From NCBI GenBank assembly GCA_963931925.1, contig OZ007572.1:22678730-22742729 (forward strand): DNA of 64,000 nucleotides, read 5' to 3'. A program made the position numbers and the translations under genes. The notes beneath the pieces are model-generated. The model made no database searches, was not told the origin of the DNA, and was given only the letters and a program-made list of their open reading frames with translations. Shown one piece after another: positions 44,139 to 55,583 of this stretch. Origin of the DNA: Onchidella celtica (taxonomy: Eukaryota; Mollusca; Gastropoda; Systellommatophora; Onchidiidae). How positions within the stretch are numbered: position 1 is the first letter of the stretch; every line of letters begins with the position of its first letter.

Positions 44139-44793
44139 GATAAAACATCGGGAGGATTATCGCATGTCTCGCTACTGTGCTATTGTTGAAGAATTGAATT
44201 TCTGTTCTTCCTAAGCTCTGTCCTCTTCTGTTATATCATATCAACTCTCATTGTCTTTCTCTATCAAATCAAAACACACGGTGCCAGTGTCAGAAGCAGG
44301 GTAATATTTGCATCCTGCACACCCAATTTTATATTGTTGAATCATTATACTCGTGTATAGTTGACACATTTGGTGATGTTCTTTCGTGTTAAATGGTTAT
44401 ATTTATGTTATGTAATCATGTCCACTCAGATCCAATATAAGGGAAGATGATATCAGTCCACAGTGGCCGGAAACAAAGAGAACTTTTCCAGTTTTTGATA
44501 TTCAGTTTTCTCGTAATGAGATGAACTGATTTGAATAGAGTGAAATTAAAAATTTTTAAAAAGCACTCATACCGACACGGCTGACGATCAAAGTCTTTCT
44601 CTGGCGCCCGAGGTTTTCCAGTTCAGAACGTTTTGTAAAGCTTGATCATAGACCAATTACAGCGTTACTTGTCAGAACAATGTTAACAATAGCTAAAATC
44701 AGCCATGTCTCGGAAATATCTACTGACTGGCTGACAATATAGAGCTTGATTAAGTCTTGTATGTTTTGCACTGCATGAAAGCATATTTATAAG

Positions 44794-44798
<5 letters not shown>
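44139..44798. other. intergenic sequence, nothing recognised
   Basis: No repeat family or coding similarity identified. Confidence 0.4.
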
Positions 44799-44857
<59 letters not shown>

Positions 44858-44886
44858 CGAGAGAGAGGGAGGGAGAGAGAGAGAGA
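44799..44886. repeat. (GA)n microsatellite
   Basis: About 88 bp of GA with few interruptions. The region from 44887 to 45483 has only a C-rich tract near 45017-45038. Confidence 0.95.
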
Positions 44887-45483
44887 AAGTTACTTCTATT
44901 TCAATGTAAAGTGCTTTGGGTCCACTTTGTGGAGACAGACAATATTATAAATGTACTCCGTTACTATTACTATTCTGATTCTGATTTGTCAGAACGATAA
45001 ACTGAAAAGATCTCACCCCCACCCCCCCCCCTCCCCCCAAAAAGAATTCCACTATTTCATCCATTTCAAAATTGTATGTAAACCCAAAAGTTTTCTTCTA
45101 CAGAAACCATTTTTTGTTCTTTTAGAATTTAATTTAGGGAGCAATTTTTCATATGTAACAAAATATCCAGGATATCGAAAAATATGTACGCTCATTATTA
45201 TAATTACAGTGCCAATCAAGATACACCTAAGATTTATAAAAAGTAAAGAGGACAGATGTGTAACTATTAGAGTTATTACATGATTGTGTTCAAACTGAAA
45301 GCCGCTCTGTACCAGGCACTGATGACAACACAGTTCAAAAAAGGTGCAAATTAAGCAGTTCAGTTATAGTATACATTTTTTATAAACACCTTTTACATTT
45401 CTAGCAACCTGAGCAATATGACCACAATGCCTTTCTTGTTGGTACTGGAATCTGTGGATTTTATATCCGTCTTTCGAAGTCAT

Positions 45484-45722
45484 TTGTGAGTGGTTCTGGC
45501 GAAATCGGGATTAAGATGAAAGACTAAATTCTGAGAAAACCCCTCGAAAAGGTGAAAACCGTTTTATGGAAATGGAAATTTGCTTATATGAAATATTAGC
45601 CATTTTTCTGCGTTCAGTTAAAATATTTTGCTTGAAATCGTCTTAGAGATATTTTATTTTGATTTTGTAAAGAGGTATAAACATTTCACCTTAAGCTCCT
45701 TTTCGCCAGATCCACTCACAGT
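45484..45722 (+). mobile_element. family C MITE, copy 1
   Basis: Left end TTGTGAGTGGTTCTGGCGAAA and right end TTTCGCCAGATCCACTCACAG are inverted repeats of about 20 bp with two mismatches. The interior AGTTAAAATATTTTGCTTGA is found inverted in copy 2 (48884..49590). Non-coding. Confidence 0.8.
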
Positions 45723-47029
45723 TGTATCTCATGCACCATTTTGCAGTTCATTTCTCGTGTCCATTATCTCTGTGATCGAACTGAATTAAACATTGTAATT
45801 ATCTTTCTGTGAATTTTTGTACAATCTTTTTTAAAATGCCAGTTACGCAGAAAATGCGACAGCAGAAAGAGATCTGATCACCCTCAAAAAAATATTTTAT
45901 ACCTATTTACATTTTTTCAATGATTTTGTATTTATTTATTTATTTATTAAAAACTCACATATGATCATTGAATAAATATCAAATAGGAAATATATGATGG
46001 ACAGTTGGAAAGAAAGAAAGGAAATGGGCACAATACATCTTTAAAAATGGTACAATATAATATAGATTGTGTAAATATAGACTTTTGCTATTTTCTGATG
46101 AGGAAAAAAGTAAGATGACAAACGCGCATGAAATTGGAAATTAGAGTTGGGAATAAATAGCCTACATTTTGAGGAGACAAGACTTTACATCCTGCTTGAA
46201 AAGCTCAAGTCAAAGAGGCTAGGGTATATACCTGCTGCCTTGCCTTTCATTAATGCGATTGACAGGTGTTTGTGGAGTCGGGGACCTTCAGCGATTTCTT
46301 CCGTGGGTTCACTCGACAAGTCTGGCCTCCAAGCGGTGTTTTGCATTTACCAGGGAAAAAGACATGAAACTAAAATGTTCCGGCAGCTTTGCACTTCAAA
46401 AAGAAAAAAAAAAAAAAGAAACGAAAAGAAAAAATACAAATCAATTTTGTATCTCAGAATGACGCATTAACAATCATTTCCCTGTAATATAATCTGTTCT
46501 GCCCACCCATCTCCGTTTCTTTTCTTTCACATTTTGTAAATCAGCCCCGTTTGAACTAAAGAAAAAAGTAAGCCTTTAATCTGCATGTCTATCAGGAGCG
46601 TCAGAGACAGAATTTGTTATTATCTAGATAAACATCAGCCGCAGCTTCGATTATATATATTCTTTTAATTAGTTATAAAATCGCTCTTTTGAAACGGTTT
46701 TCTGTTCACGTCAGCTGCATCATGCTTGTGCGCAACGTTTAGTGACTGATCGGTTTTGGACACGTGAGACATGTTTGTGTTGAAATCTTGCATTGCAAAG
46801 TATCTTTCATGTGTTGTCCAGAGATTCTGTTAGTTTTCCTTGAATAAAATACTGCCAATGGCTGAGCATCCGACCTCGTCTTGTTTTTTGTTGTTTTTTT
46901 TCTTCACTATTTCTTTTTACTACTATTTCACTCTTATCATGTTTATCCTGTAGTAGTGCCAGAGTTGCATTTTCTTTCATAAATGTTCTCCTGTTAAACA
47001 CAAGGAGGGTTGTCTTAGAGCTTGTGAAC
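45723..47029. other. intergenic sequence, nothing firm
   Basis: Includes a (TTTA)n run near 45930-45948 and an A-rich stretch near 46400-46440. No gene or repeat family was recognised. Confidence 0.4.
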
Positions 47030-47217
47030 TCTCTCTCTCTCTCTTTCTATCTCTCTATCTCCCCATTCCCTTCTCCCCCCCCCCTCCTTCTTCTCTTTCT
47101 CTCTCTCCTCATTTTCCTTCTCTCTTTCTGCCCCCCCCCGTCCTCCCAATCTCCATCGCGCGCTCTCTCTCTCTCTCTCCCTCTCTCTCTCTCTCTCCCT
47201 CTCTCTCTCTCTCCCCC

Positions 47218-47262
<45 letters not shown>
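47030..47262. repeat. (CT)n microsatellite with C-rich interruptions
   Basis: Long CT-rich tract, broken by runs of C. It creates artificial reading frames of Ser/Leu or Arg/Glu repeats. Confidence 0.95.
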
Positions 47263-47265
<3 letters not shown>

Positions 47266-47830
47266 CTACTCCAACCATGCAACACAGTTATATCCAGTAA
47301 AACTCGAGAATGCAACAGAAATAATAACAACAATAAAATTATCAGCTTTCATTTTTGTTTTTCTTTAACTCGAGCCGCTCCACAAGCCCACAAATCCTTT
47401 ACTTTTCATTATTCTCCAAAGCACTTCATGACACAGTTGGAGAGACAACATACTAAAATAGCATTTATCCCTTCTTCCTGCTGTGTATACCCAAGAGCAA
47501 GGAAATAAAGAGACAGAAAGAAAACAAATCATCAGTGCTTAATCAGAAAAGCTAACTTCAAACCCGCCAAAGAAAACATTAACCGAAGCTCAAGTAAACA
47601 AAAGGCGTTTGTCAAGCGGACATAAAATCAATGCCATTCACTCACTTCAAAACCGCTAATGAGTCAGAGTTAACGAATAGGCGCAGACTCTCAAGGAAAA
47701 AAAACAACAAATTTTCAATTAAGTTTTTAGTTTTAACGCCGTGAGAAGGTCATCATATGTAAAGAGATCGAATTTATCAATTCACTGAGTTTAATGTAAA
47801 CAAATCAAAATCTGGAATCATGGGATATAT

Positions 47831-48063
47831 TGAGCTGGCAACAAAAATGTTTTATGTCCAAAATCCTCACACTGTGTTAAACGATTGTGGAATTTGTAAC
47901 CCAAATGAAAATTCAAATAATTTTACAATAACTTCAACACAGTCACGTGAGTAGTTTTATTGGATTACGAAATAAAGTCACACACATTGTGTCTTGGATA
48001 TCTACTGGCTTTTGAAAGCAATGGATAAAATTGGACATAACACATTCTGATTGGCGACCCTCG
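47831..48063 (+). mobile_element. family E MITE, copy 1
   Basis: Left GAGCTGGCAACAAAAATGTTTTATGTCCA-like end pairs with ATTGGACATAACACATTCTGATTGGCGACCCTC at the right. The interior matches copy 2 at 62665..62894 (for example GTGTCTTGGATATCTACTGG against GTGTCTGGGATATCCACAGG). Short, non-coding. The 568 bases between 47263 and 47830 hold nothing recognised. Confidence 0.75.
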
Positions 48064-48883
48064 AATATGTGTGTGTCTGGGCGTAAAATGTGTGTTTATG
48101 TGTGTATGGGTATGTGTTATCTATGAGAGTCCAAATTTAATATCATACGCCATACCATATTAACACTGGGTTCCCCGAAAACCCTTTCCATTGGCACAGC
48201 ACTTGGTATATACAGTCAAAATGGATGACTCTTGACATCAAAACATAGCGTGAAATAAACCTTGCTTCTCTAATTAAACAATTTTAAGAAAGAAAGTCCA
48301 GACGTAATGTTAGCCTTTGCATTGCAAACTGTGCTCGTTTCATCGCATTTTTAGGTGTTATAAATCTGACAAGCGGTAAAATACATCTCTTGTAAACAGT
48401 AGTCTCCATTTTGGTTGGTTTACTTTTGAAAAACTAGGAAGGAGGCCAATCAATAAAAAATTCTTACATTATGCCAGTCGGTACACTAATGATTTCCTCA
48501 GCGATAATAACAACAACAACAACAACAACAAACCCGAATCAATCAAAGTACATAAACATGTATTATACTGAGGAAAGATAATTTGTACTTTTGAAATCGG
48601 TATTTCAAATGGCCTTAGGCAGTGTGCTAATTTAGCACATATACGCCAGTTCTCTGTCTGTATTGAAAATGGTCCCATTTGGTCAGTGTACTCAGTCGGG
48701 TGTTTTATCAGTCTGGTTTCTTCCCGTTCATTTAGTTTGACAAGCATAGTTCTGAGGAAATCTCTTCACCATCCCATTAGTGATTAGAACCACGACATAA
48801 TTGCAACATGTTTTGATAAACTTAGGCCCGTGCCAAGGCCGCATGGGAAATGTAGGATCCCATCTCAAACTGCTCATTAAGTA
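48064..48883. other. intergenic sequence with (AAC)n
   Basis: Contains a GT-rich run near 48066-48118 and an (AAC)n microsatellite at about 48506..48531. No gene recognised. Confidence 0.5.
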
Positions 48884-49590
48884 TTTGTGGGTGGATCTGA
48901 CAAAACCGGGCTAAGATTGACATTTTTAACCTCTTAAAACAATATATAGACAATGTGGTCTAGAGGCAAGGTGCTCGCCTCTCATGCCAAGGGTCCCGGG
49001 TTCAAAACCCGGCCGGTGCAGACATGTTGGAAGTTTGGGATTTTTCTCATATTTTCGTGTCCCTGATCCTATTGGGGGGGTAGGATCGAGTACCTAGTCT
49101 TCTCGGATAAGGACGAAAAATTCGGAGGGCCGTGTGCACGTTGCGCACGTTAAAGATAACCTTGGCAGTTGGAAATCGAAGAGAGCAGGCCGAACAGGCC
49201 GCTGCCCTAGCAAACTTAAATAAAATTCACCCCTACCATTCCCCCCCCCCTCATCCCTCTAACCCCCTCCCCCACCCCCCCCCAAAAAAACCGCCGACCC
49301 ACTGTGGCGACGACGTGCCTGCTCCAGTTATAACTGGGCTGCAATGGCACAAAGGCAAATTTCCCAATGGGATTAAAGAGTTATACAAATACAGATACAA
49401 AAAATACAAATATTATTATTTCTAAGACGATTTCAAGCAAAATATTTTAACTGAATGCAGAAAAATAGCTAATCTTTCATATCATAAGCAAATCTCAATT
49501 TCCATTAGAAAAACTGCTGCCGTTTGGAGAGGTTTCCTCGGGAATTAAGTCCCTCGCCTTTAAGCTCGATTTCGACAGAGCCACTCACAT
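48884..49590 (-). mobile_element. family C MITE, copy 2, split by a SINE
   Basis: Left end TTTGTGGGTGGATCTGACAAAA and right end TTTCGACAGAGCCACTCACA match the family C ends. The inner part TAAGACGATTTCAAGCAAAATATTTTAACTGAA is the reverse complement of copy 1. The two halves are separated by a tRNA-derived SINE at about 48947..49416. Confidence 0.8.
48947..49416 (+). mobile_element. tRNA-derived SINE, copy 1
   Basis: The head has Pol III promoter boxes: A-box-like TGGTCTAGAGG and B-box-like GGTTCAAAACC inside a paired CCCGGG...CCCGG T-arm. There is no paired anticodon stem, so it is not a working tRNA. A conserved body follows (TGTCCCTGATCCTATTG, GTCTTCTCGGATAAGGACGA, GCACGTTAAAGATAACCTTGG). 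The 3' end TTTCCCAATGGGATTAAAGAGTTAT with an ACAAATA-type tail resembles LINE-mobilised SINE tails. It inserted into a family C element. Confidence 0.8.
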
Positions 49591-49659
49591 TTTTGTAATC
49601 AGTGCTGAATGCATTTTTTTTTTGGTCTACATTTTATCTGTATTACCATATATATTATT

Positions 49660-49982
49660 CTTTTATGAATCTTCTTTACAATTATAATATTTTGTGCCGA
49701 AGGGTCCTCCTAGACGCTTCACAATATCAATATTTTTTAACAATGTCCCTCCTCCCCACCCTTTGCCCCTATCAGGGGCGTGATGGGAATTTGGGGCGGA
49801 CCCCTCAAAATCCTGGGCCTTTTCATGAATCTTCGTTAAAGTAACAATATTTTGTGCCGAAGGGCCATCCTTAGCTCTCTTTCCAATATCAATATTTTTT
49901 ACCACCCCTTTCCCACCCTTTGCCTCTATCAGGGGTGGGGTAGGGTGGGACTTTGGAGTACGCCCCCTCAAAAGCGCAGGCC
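49660..49982. repeat. tandem duplication, unit about 160 bp
   Basis: Two units (49660..49819, 49820..49982) share ATGAATCTTC, AATATTTTGTGCCGAAGGG, CAATATCAATATTTTTTA, CACCCTTTGCC, TATCAGGGG and CCCTCAAAA in order, with modest divergence. Not coding. Confidence 0.8.
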
Positions 49983-51299
49983 TATGTCAAATACCTCACC
50001 CGCTCCATCCCAACCTGTCTCGTCCTTCTGTTCCGGCCTCCACAAACATCAGAACTGCGGAAACCAAGAGAATTAATGTTTTTCTTTTCTCAACTGGCTT
50101 CGAAACTAATAATTCCCAGAGGTGAAACAAGTTAGCGGGTCATTACAAGCTTTCTTCCATTTTCGTTCTCGAGAAGTTTCTAGCTCGGATGAAGATAAGG
50201 AGAAGACAGGGGATGTCATTTAAATCAGCAAATTTAATAACATAGAGCGATTTCAAAAATTCAAATTGTGTTATAAACATGCTATGCTAGGATCCGCAGA
50301 TTAAGGTTTTATCACGTTAAGCAACCCTTGAAATCACAAAATACCTAACCCAAATGAACAAAGAGGGGAAAAAACATGTTTTAACTGATGATATGGATAA
50401 AACACGAGAGAGTCTCCTCAAAAATCAATAAACGAGGAAATTAACGCCTAAACATAATAAAAAAATGAAAAATATAATTTTTACATGTGTATGTGTATAT
50501 GTGGTAATAAAACAAAGGACAGCGGATTTACTCAAACTAACTTTTTAGATAAGATTTAATGCGAAGGGAAATTACTTTTTCAGCACGTAATATCCGATTT
50601 ATGCTTACGCAAGTTTTTTTGGAAAGGATAATCAGCTCAGCTCTGATGATCAGAGAAACTTCCCGATCGATACAGATCAAACAGCAGTTTTTTGGAAAGA
50701 AAAGATAGGCAACAATTTGGCAAAAGGACGGAAATAGAAACAGATTACTTTATCATAGCAGAATTTAAAAAAGGAACTACAATAATGATATACTCTTATA
50801 ATTTTTAAAAAAAAGGGGGGGGGGTCTTCACCCCCTCCCCATCCTACCCCCTTTCTTTTCCCAAGAACAGCTCGTTTTCCCCCTCCGCAATTCGCCTCAG
50901 TTTCTTTTGTCAGAACCGTCTTAACGCATGTGCACACACTGAGCAGTTTGGCCCCAAGAGTGTAAGGGACTCCATGCATTCATATTTACATTAGTTTTTG
51001 AAACGGGGAAGAAAATTTATATGCTTTGCCCAGAGGCCCTTGTCTTCTGGGCCCGATATCCATAAGATGTATTCAATTCTGATACCGGTACACAAAAAAA
51101 ACTTGCTAGTAATGAATTGATAGAAAGCATTTCAAAACCTCATCTAGTTGCGACGAGTGTTTGCCTACTTAAAATACACCGGAGACAGAAACCACTTAAA
51201 ATGAGGGTTGTGTTAAATACACCATTTTGTTGATTAATTATTAACTACACTACGTGACTGTATTATTTCTGTGGTTCCCATTTTAACATGTTACTGGTG
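49983..51299. other. intergenic sequence, nothing recognised
   Basis: Only short G/C homopolymers near 50814-50850. Frames here show no similarity to known families. Confidence 0.4.
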
Positions 51300-51601
51300 G
51301 AATAGACGGAGAGAGAACGAGAGAGAGAAAGACAGATGAGGAGAGAGAAATATGGAGAGGACGAGAGAAAGAGACGGGGAGAAAGAGGGGGGAAGAGAGA
51401 AAAAGGGAGGGAGAGAGAGATAGGCAGAGAGAGAGGGGAGAGGTAAAGAGAGAGAGAGAGAGAAGAAGAGAGGAGGAGAGAGAGAGAAAAGAGAGAGAGA
51501 TCAAGAGAGAAGGAGGGAAAGAGAACGAGAGAAAGAGGGGGAGAGAGAGAGGGGGGAAAGAGAGAGAGAGACACACACACGCACACATACATACACACAC
51601 A
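51300..51601. repeat. imperfect (GA)n microsatellite followed by (AC)n
   Basis: About 270 bp of GA/GGA-rich sequence, then ACACAC to 51601. It is the source of long Ser/Leu-rich spurious frames on the minus strand. Confidence 0.95.
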
Positions 51602-52254
51602 GAATCAATCATAAACATTCAGAATCAGATTCAAGTTACAAATTAAAAGAAAAGAGTAATTTGCTTTTCACACAAAAACAGGGCAAACTTAATTAGCAGT
51701 CAGGGATTGTCGTGAGCTTGTTTGTGGAATTACTGGTTTCAGTGGTCAATAATGACCAGCTGTTCGCGTGTGGACAGACGCCCCACACTAGACAAGTGAT
51801 GCTCACAGCACCTGATGCCAAGAGCAAAATACATGTAGAATAACCTAAAGTAACCTAATTTTAATCTCCCCAGTTCACATTCCGAGCAGTACTTCGTGGA
51901 GCCGTCCAGATCAAGGCTCTCAAACACCGAAAATTCACTCTATATAACCTATTCATAACTCTTGGGGTAGGTAGGGTCAAGGCTCTCAAACATAGAAAAC
52001 AAAAATACTATACATTACCTGTTCACAACGTTTCACAACGTGGGGGGGGGGCGGTCTGTAGGATCAAGACCCTCAAATAGAGAAAAACCAAGGTACATTA
52101 TCTATTGGTAACTTGTGGGGTTTGTGTTTAGGCCTTTATTTTGGGATGTTCGCTGCTCTTGGTATTTACAGTTACACCTCACTTTTCTTACTTTTATTTT
52201 TCTTGTTTCTGTTTCTGTGTGTTCTTGTGGTAGGGATTAGTTTGTTGTTGTTGG
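51602..52254. other. intergenic sequence with a short tandem phrase
   Basis: GGNTCAAGGCTCTCAAACA recurs with spacing of about 60-100 bases near 51908, 51970 and 52061, each followed by a similar ACTATACATTACCT-like phrase. This is a decayed tandem repeat. No gene recognised. Confidence 0.45.
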
Positions 52255-52465
52255 TTTTTCTTTTAAAGAATTTTGCCCGGACAGCGGCCTTGTTCGGCCT
52301 GTCTTCTCGACTTTCAACTGCCAAGGTATCCTTAACGCATGCTACGTGCACACAGGCCCTCCGAGTGTTTTTTTTTTTTTGGTGCTTATCCGAGAAGACT
52401 AGATGCTCGGTCCTGCCTACTATAGGATCAGGGACAAGAATTTTCCCCAAAAGTAAACCAACTTG
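52255..52465 (-). mobile_element. tRNA-derived SINE, copy 2 (body only)
   Basis: Reverse complement of the SINE body at 49020..49215: GGCCTTGTTCGGCCTGTCTTC, TTATCCGAGAAGACTAGATG and ATAGGATCAGGGACAAGAA. The tRNA-like head is missing beyond a C-rich tract. Confidence 0.75.
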
Positions 52466-52920
52466 TCGTCCCCCCCCCCCCCCCACACACAGCGTGTAGT
52501 ATTGTATAGATATAGCTCTGTGGGTAGGCCTACGAACGGCTTTCCTAATATAAGTCCACTGGAAACAAAATCCACATAATCAGTTCCTAGATTGGCCGTA
52601 GGAATAAAGGAGGTAAAGTAGGCTTACGAATGGCTTTCCGATGTTAATTTCATTGGAAACAAAACTCTATAACCACAAACAGTGCTTAGGTTGAGCGCAA
52701 CAGTACATGAGGTAGTCTCGCCGCTTGTCAAACCGAAGCTTACCATGGGAAACAAAACCCAATTAATCAGTACCTAAGGAAGAATGAACGGGCAAAATTT
52801 TCCTGGCTAATAACTCTAATGCGGTTAATTAAAGTTATAAAGTTTCGAAATACAGAAGATTTAATCTACATGAACTAAGTGGATATACATGTATCAGGAT
52901 CAGTTCTTTTGCTTCTCCAG

Positions 52921-53128
52921 GGCTCAGCCTGAGGCCGCTGGCCTCCTATTCTTTATTTTCGTTTTCTTGTTATTTCTTCTCGTTGTCTTGAGTCTCGTAT
53001 TCTGTATTGTCTTCTGGAGTTGTAGGCGCCGAAAGTGGTGCAGAAGGAGGGCAGCATCAAGAGAAAAAGTGGATATATTATGTCACTCCTACTCCTGTCG
53101 TTTAATAGTAGGCTACAACTCAAAATAG
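52921..53128 (+). CDS. weak candidate exon: single membrane helix plus basic Cys-rich tail
   Basis: After an acceptor-like TTTTGCTTCTCCAG the frame encodes a short hydrophilic lead (AQPEA) and about 25 hydrophobic residues (GLLFFIFVFLLFLLVVLSLV). These are followed by a strongly basic stop-transfer segment (SCRRRKWCRRR), then a polar tail to a stop at 53128. The layout is that of the membrane-spanning exon of a type I protein. No partner exon with matching phase was found, and a T-rich stretch can mimic a membrane helix, so this may be chance. Confidence 0.2.
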
Positions 53129-54186
53129 AGATTTCGCTAAGCTGTAGTGACACATTGAAACTTGGTATGTATAAACTTTTAAAATGTGGCATTTTTGTTG
53201 CTGACATACGGCTCTGCAAAATACTCTTTTTTTCTTCTCCTTAGTCCATATGCCAAATTTCAACTTTCGGATAAAGAGAATGGCTTTATTCCCTTGCGAG
53301 GTCAAGTTAATGACATGCTTTTAACTTTAAGCAGTATATTATTCTGTTCTTCCTTCTCATTACGAGCAAGGCGACCATTTCAAGTATAATATTATGAAAC
53401 GCCTTGGTGTAAAATAATATTAACGTTCCGATGGACTTGCCACACAAAGGAATTAATTTACAGTGACCTATGTATAAATTGTTGGTCTGTGGGTGTGGCC
53501 TTCCAGTGAATGGACGTAAGTAATGATTTACGAAATCTATATAGATGTACAGCAAGCCAAGCTGATACTGGGTAAACCAATAAATTCGAGTGAGAGGAAT
53601 GATGATTAGCTAATTCGTGGCAGCTCAAAGCAATCACAGGAAATATCTCATGCCGAGCAGAAAAAAATTAGCATGAAATATAGATTGGCTTTGGGGCTTT
53701 GTTCTCAGAGTCAAATTTTGAGTATTGGAGTGGAGAATCTTTGTTTCTCGAGAGCCTAAGGTTGTTGACACCAAAGGTTGTTGGAGACGGTTGGCGCCAC
53801 GAAATGGCAATGACCATACCCTGTAAAATGATGAAGACGGCAACGTAATCTATGATGATAGGGCCAGTGAATCACGCACTCCCCCTTTTTTTTCCTTGCA
53901 GAGATGGGAAAAAAAAACAATGCAAAATACATGTATCAACTGAGTGGGTAAGTTTGAGAAATCGAATGACAAACGAAAGGACATTAATTATGTAAAAAAA
54001 AAAGAAAATTCAATTAAAGGAACTTAATTAATATTATACTTCACCGAAGATGGCAGGGATGTGTGGGTGAGTGGTTGGGGATGGACTTTCATCAACAATA
54101 ATATGTATACGCTTTCCAAAAATGTGAGCCTTGAAAAGGAGAATGCAGTACTGCGTATGAAAGAATGACTCGGGGAAAAAACAAGA
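53129..54186. other. intergenic sequence, nothing recognised
   Basis: AT-rich; no coding similarity or repeat family identified. Confidence 0.4.
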
Positions 54187-54500
54187 ATGTTGTTACGAGT
54201 ACGTAGGACACCCAAGTTGTTTTTTTTGCGCTAGGAGTACGTATTTTAAAGCCTTTTGTGACTCAGAACTAGAGAGTTCCTCCCGAAATGCTCCTCCTAG
54301 AACAACAGCCTTAATTAATTATTCTTTTAGATTTTCTTTTTTGTTTTCCTCCTGTTTTTTGGTTGAACGGTTAGGGGACAGGGTTAGGGATCCGATAAGA
54401 TTTAGGGTTGAGGGTAAGGACTGGGGAAGAGATAGCACATACACGTATGCGCCCTCAGTGCAAAACGCTTGGAGTGCGTACGTACTTGTAACAACAGCCC
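54187..54500 (-). mobile_element. family D MITE, copy 2
   Basis: Left TGTTGTTACGAGTACGTA and right TACGTACTTGTAACAACAG are inverted repeats. The interior (CCTTTTGTGACTC, AGAGAGTTCCTCCCGAAATGCTCC, GCCTTAATTAATTATTC) is the reverse complement of copy 1 at 24709..24999. Confidence 0.75.
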
Positions 54501-55390
54501 CCTCCCCCCCCCCCAAAAAAAAAACACTAATAATTTCTTACTGTGAGAGGATGAACGACTTTCTATTTTTAATGTGCTTTCATGGTAACGCTGGTGCGTG
54601 AGTGAGGGACGGCCACTCATAGTAGTTTAGGGACACTTGGCCGAGTACCATTAATTGGATTATTTCCCTTGTAATACTAGCGCGGGACCCGTTATTCACA
54701 TCACGGTGAAAAGCGCGCATTTTGATTGGTCAGTTGGAAATGTTGACCACTGGGCTTCCAACTCTTATATCATGGCTTTAAGTTTCTTACAACTCGCTCC
54801 TTCGTTGTTATCCACCGACAGAAAGACGGGAGCCCGAATTCATTTTTGAGAGTAGACAATACCCTATCGGTACAAAATAGGTACTCATGATAACGTTTGT
54901 TATCAATGGAGATACGTCGTATTAATGGACGAAAGTATCCCGCACAAAATTGTCGAATGTTGTTAGTCCTGACACTTTGAAAATTTATATTAAAACTATT
55001 ACCGGGTTTCTGGTAAAGGTAGTCAGTTAGAATTGTAGCAGCAAGTTTCTACTTTATAATGGTACTAATTTCGTTGTACTTTGATGCACATGTCCTATTG
55101 AAATAATTAATAAGAGGATCTCGGATTTAAAGTAAACCACGAGTTAGACGCATGTTATCCCCGATAAATCCAACCTGGGTCAAATTTATTCAATTATTGC
55201 TGGAGGGGACGTTAGAGTAATTTCTGCAGTTTACTGGGATACCTAATTGACTTTTGTGTGCACCCTTTTAACCGTACTGTAAATTCGATTGTGTTAGGAC
55301 CCTAACCGGTTATGTTGTCGGGCTGGACTCCATGTCCGAGCCTTTCACTCGTCCAACTGGACTACGTAATAGCTCTCCCGGACGTCCGCG
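54501..55390. other. intergenic sequence upstream of the candidate transcript
   Basis: Contains GATTGGTCAGTTGG near 54723, a CCAAT-box core in reverse, and the palindrome GTTAGGACCCTAAC near 55294. Otherwise featureless. Confidence 0.4.
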
Positions 55391-55397
55391 CTGGCTC

Positions 55398-55427
55398 ATA
55401 AATAAGATGCGAGTTCGAGTGGTCAGC
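55398..55427 (+). promoter_or_regulatory. candidate core promoter: TATA-like box and initiator
   Basis: ATAAATAA at 55398..55405 lies about 26 bases upstream of GGTCAGCAC, whose TCAG fits an initiator (A at 55425). The surrounding 250 bases are much more GC-rich than the rest of the intergenic region. Confidence 0.45.
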
Positions 55428-55583
55428 ACACTCCATCATAGACGCAGAGACAAGAGCCGACAGCACAGTGAACCCAGACCAGCAACCCGGGCCCGTAGCA
55501 GCTCAGAGGCTTGCCGACGCTTGCCATCGCCACCCCGCCCCATAAGGCATGAAGCGGTAGCACAGGACCCGGAGAGACTTTGG
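55425..55583 (+). ncRNA. candidate spliced transcript, exon 1
   Basis: From the initiator to the strong donor CTTTGG|GTAAGT. Within this span the only ATG (near 55549) opens a three-codon frame ending in TAG, so the transcript would be non-coding. A longer 91-codon Arg/Ser/Pro-rich frame is open from 55332 but starts upstream of the TATA-like box. The partner exon is 56889..57070, giving a 1305-base intron. No similarity to a known RNA was recognised; it could instead be an untranslated first exon of a gene or part of an unrecognised mobile element. Confidence 0.4.

Noticed and set aside
48947..49020. Functional tRNA gene
   Set aside because: It has A and B boxes and a paired T-arm but no paired anticodon stem, and it is followed by a SINE body repeated at 52255..52465.
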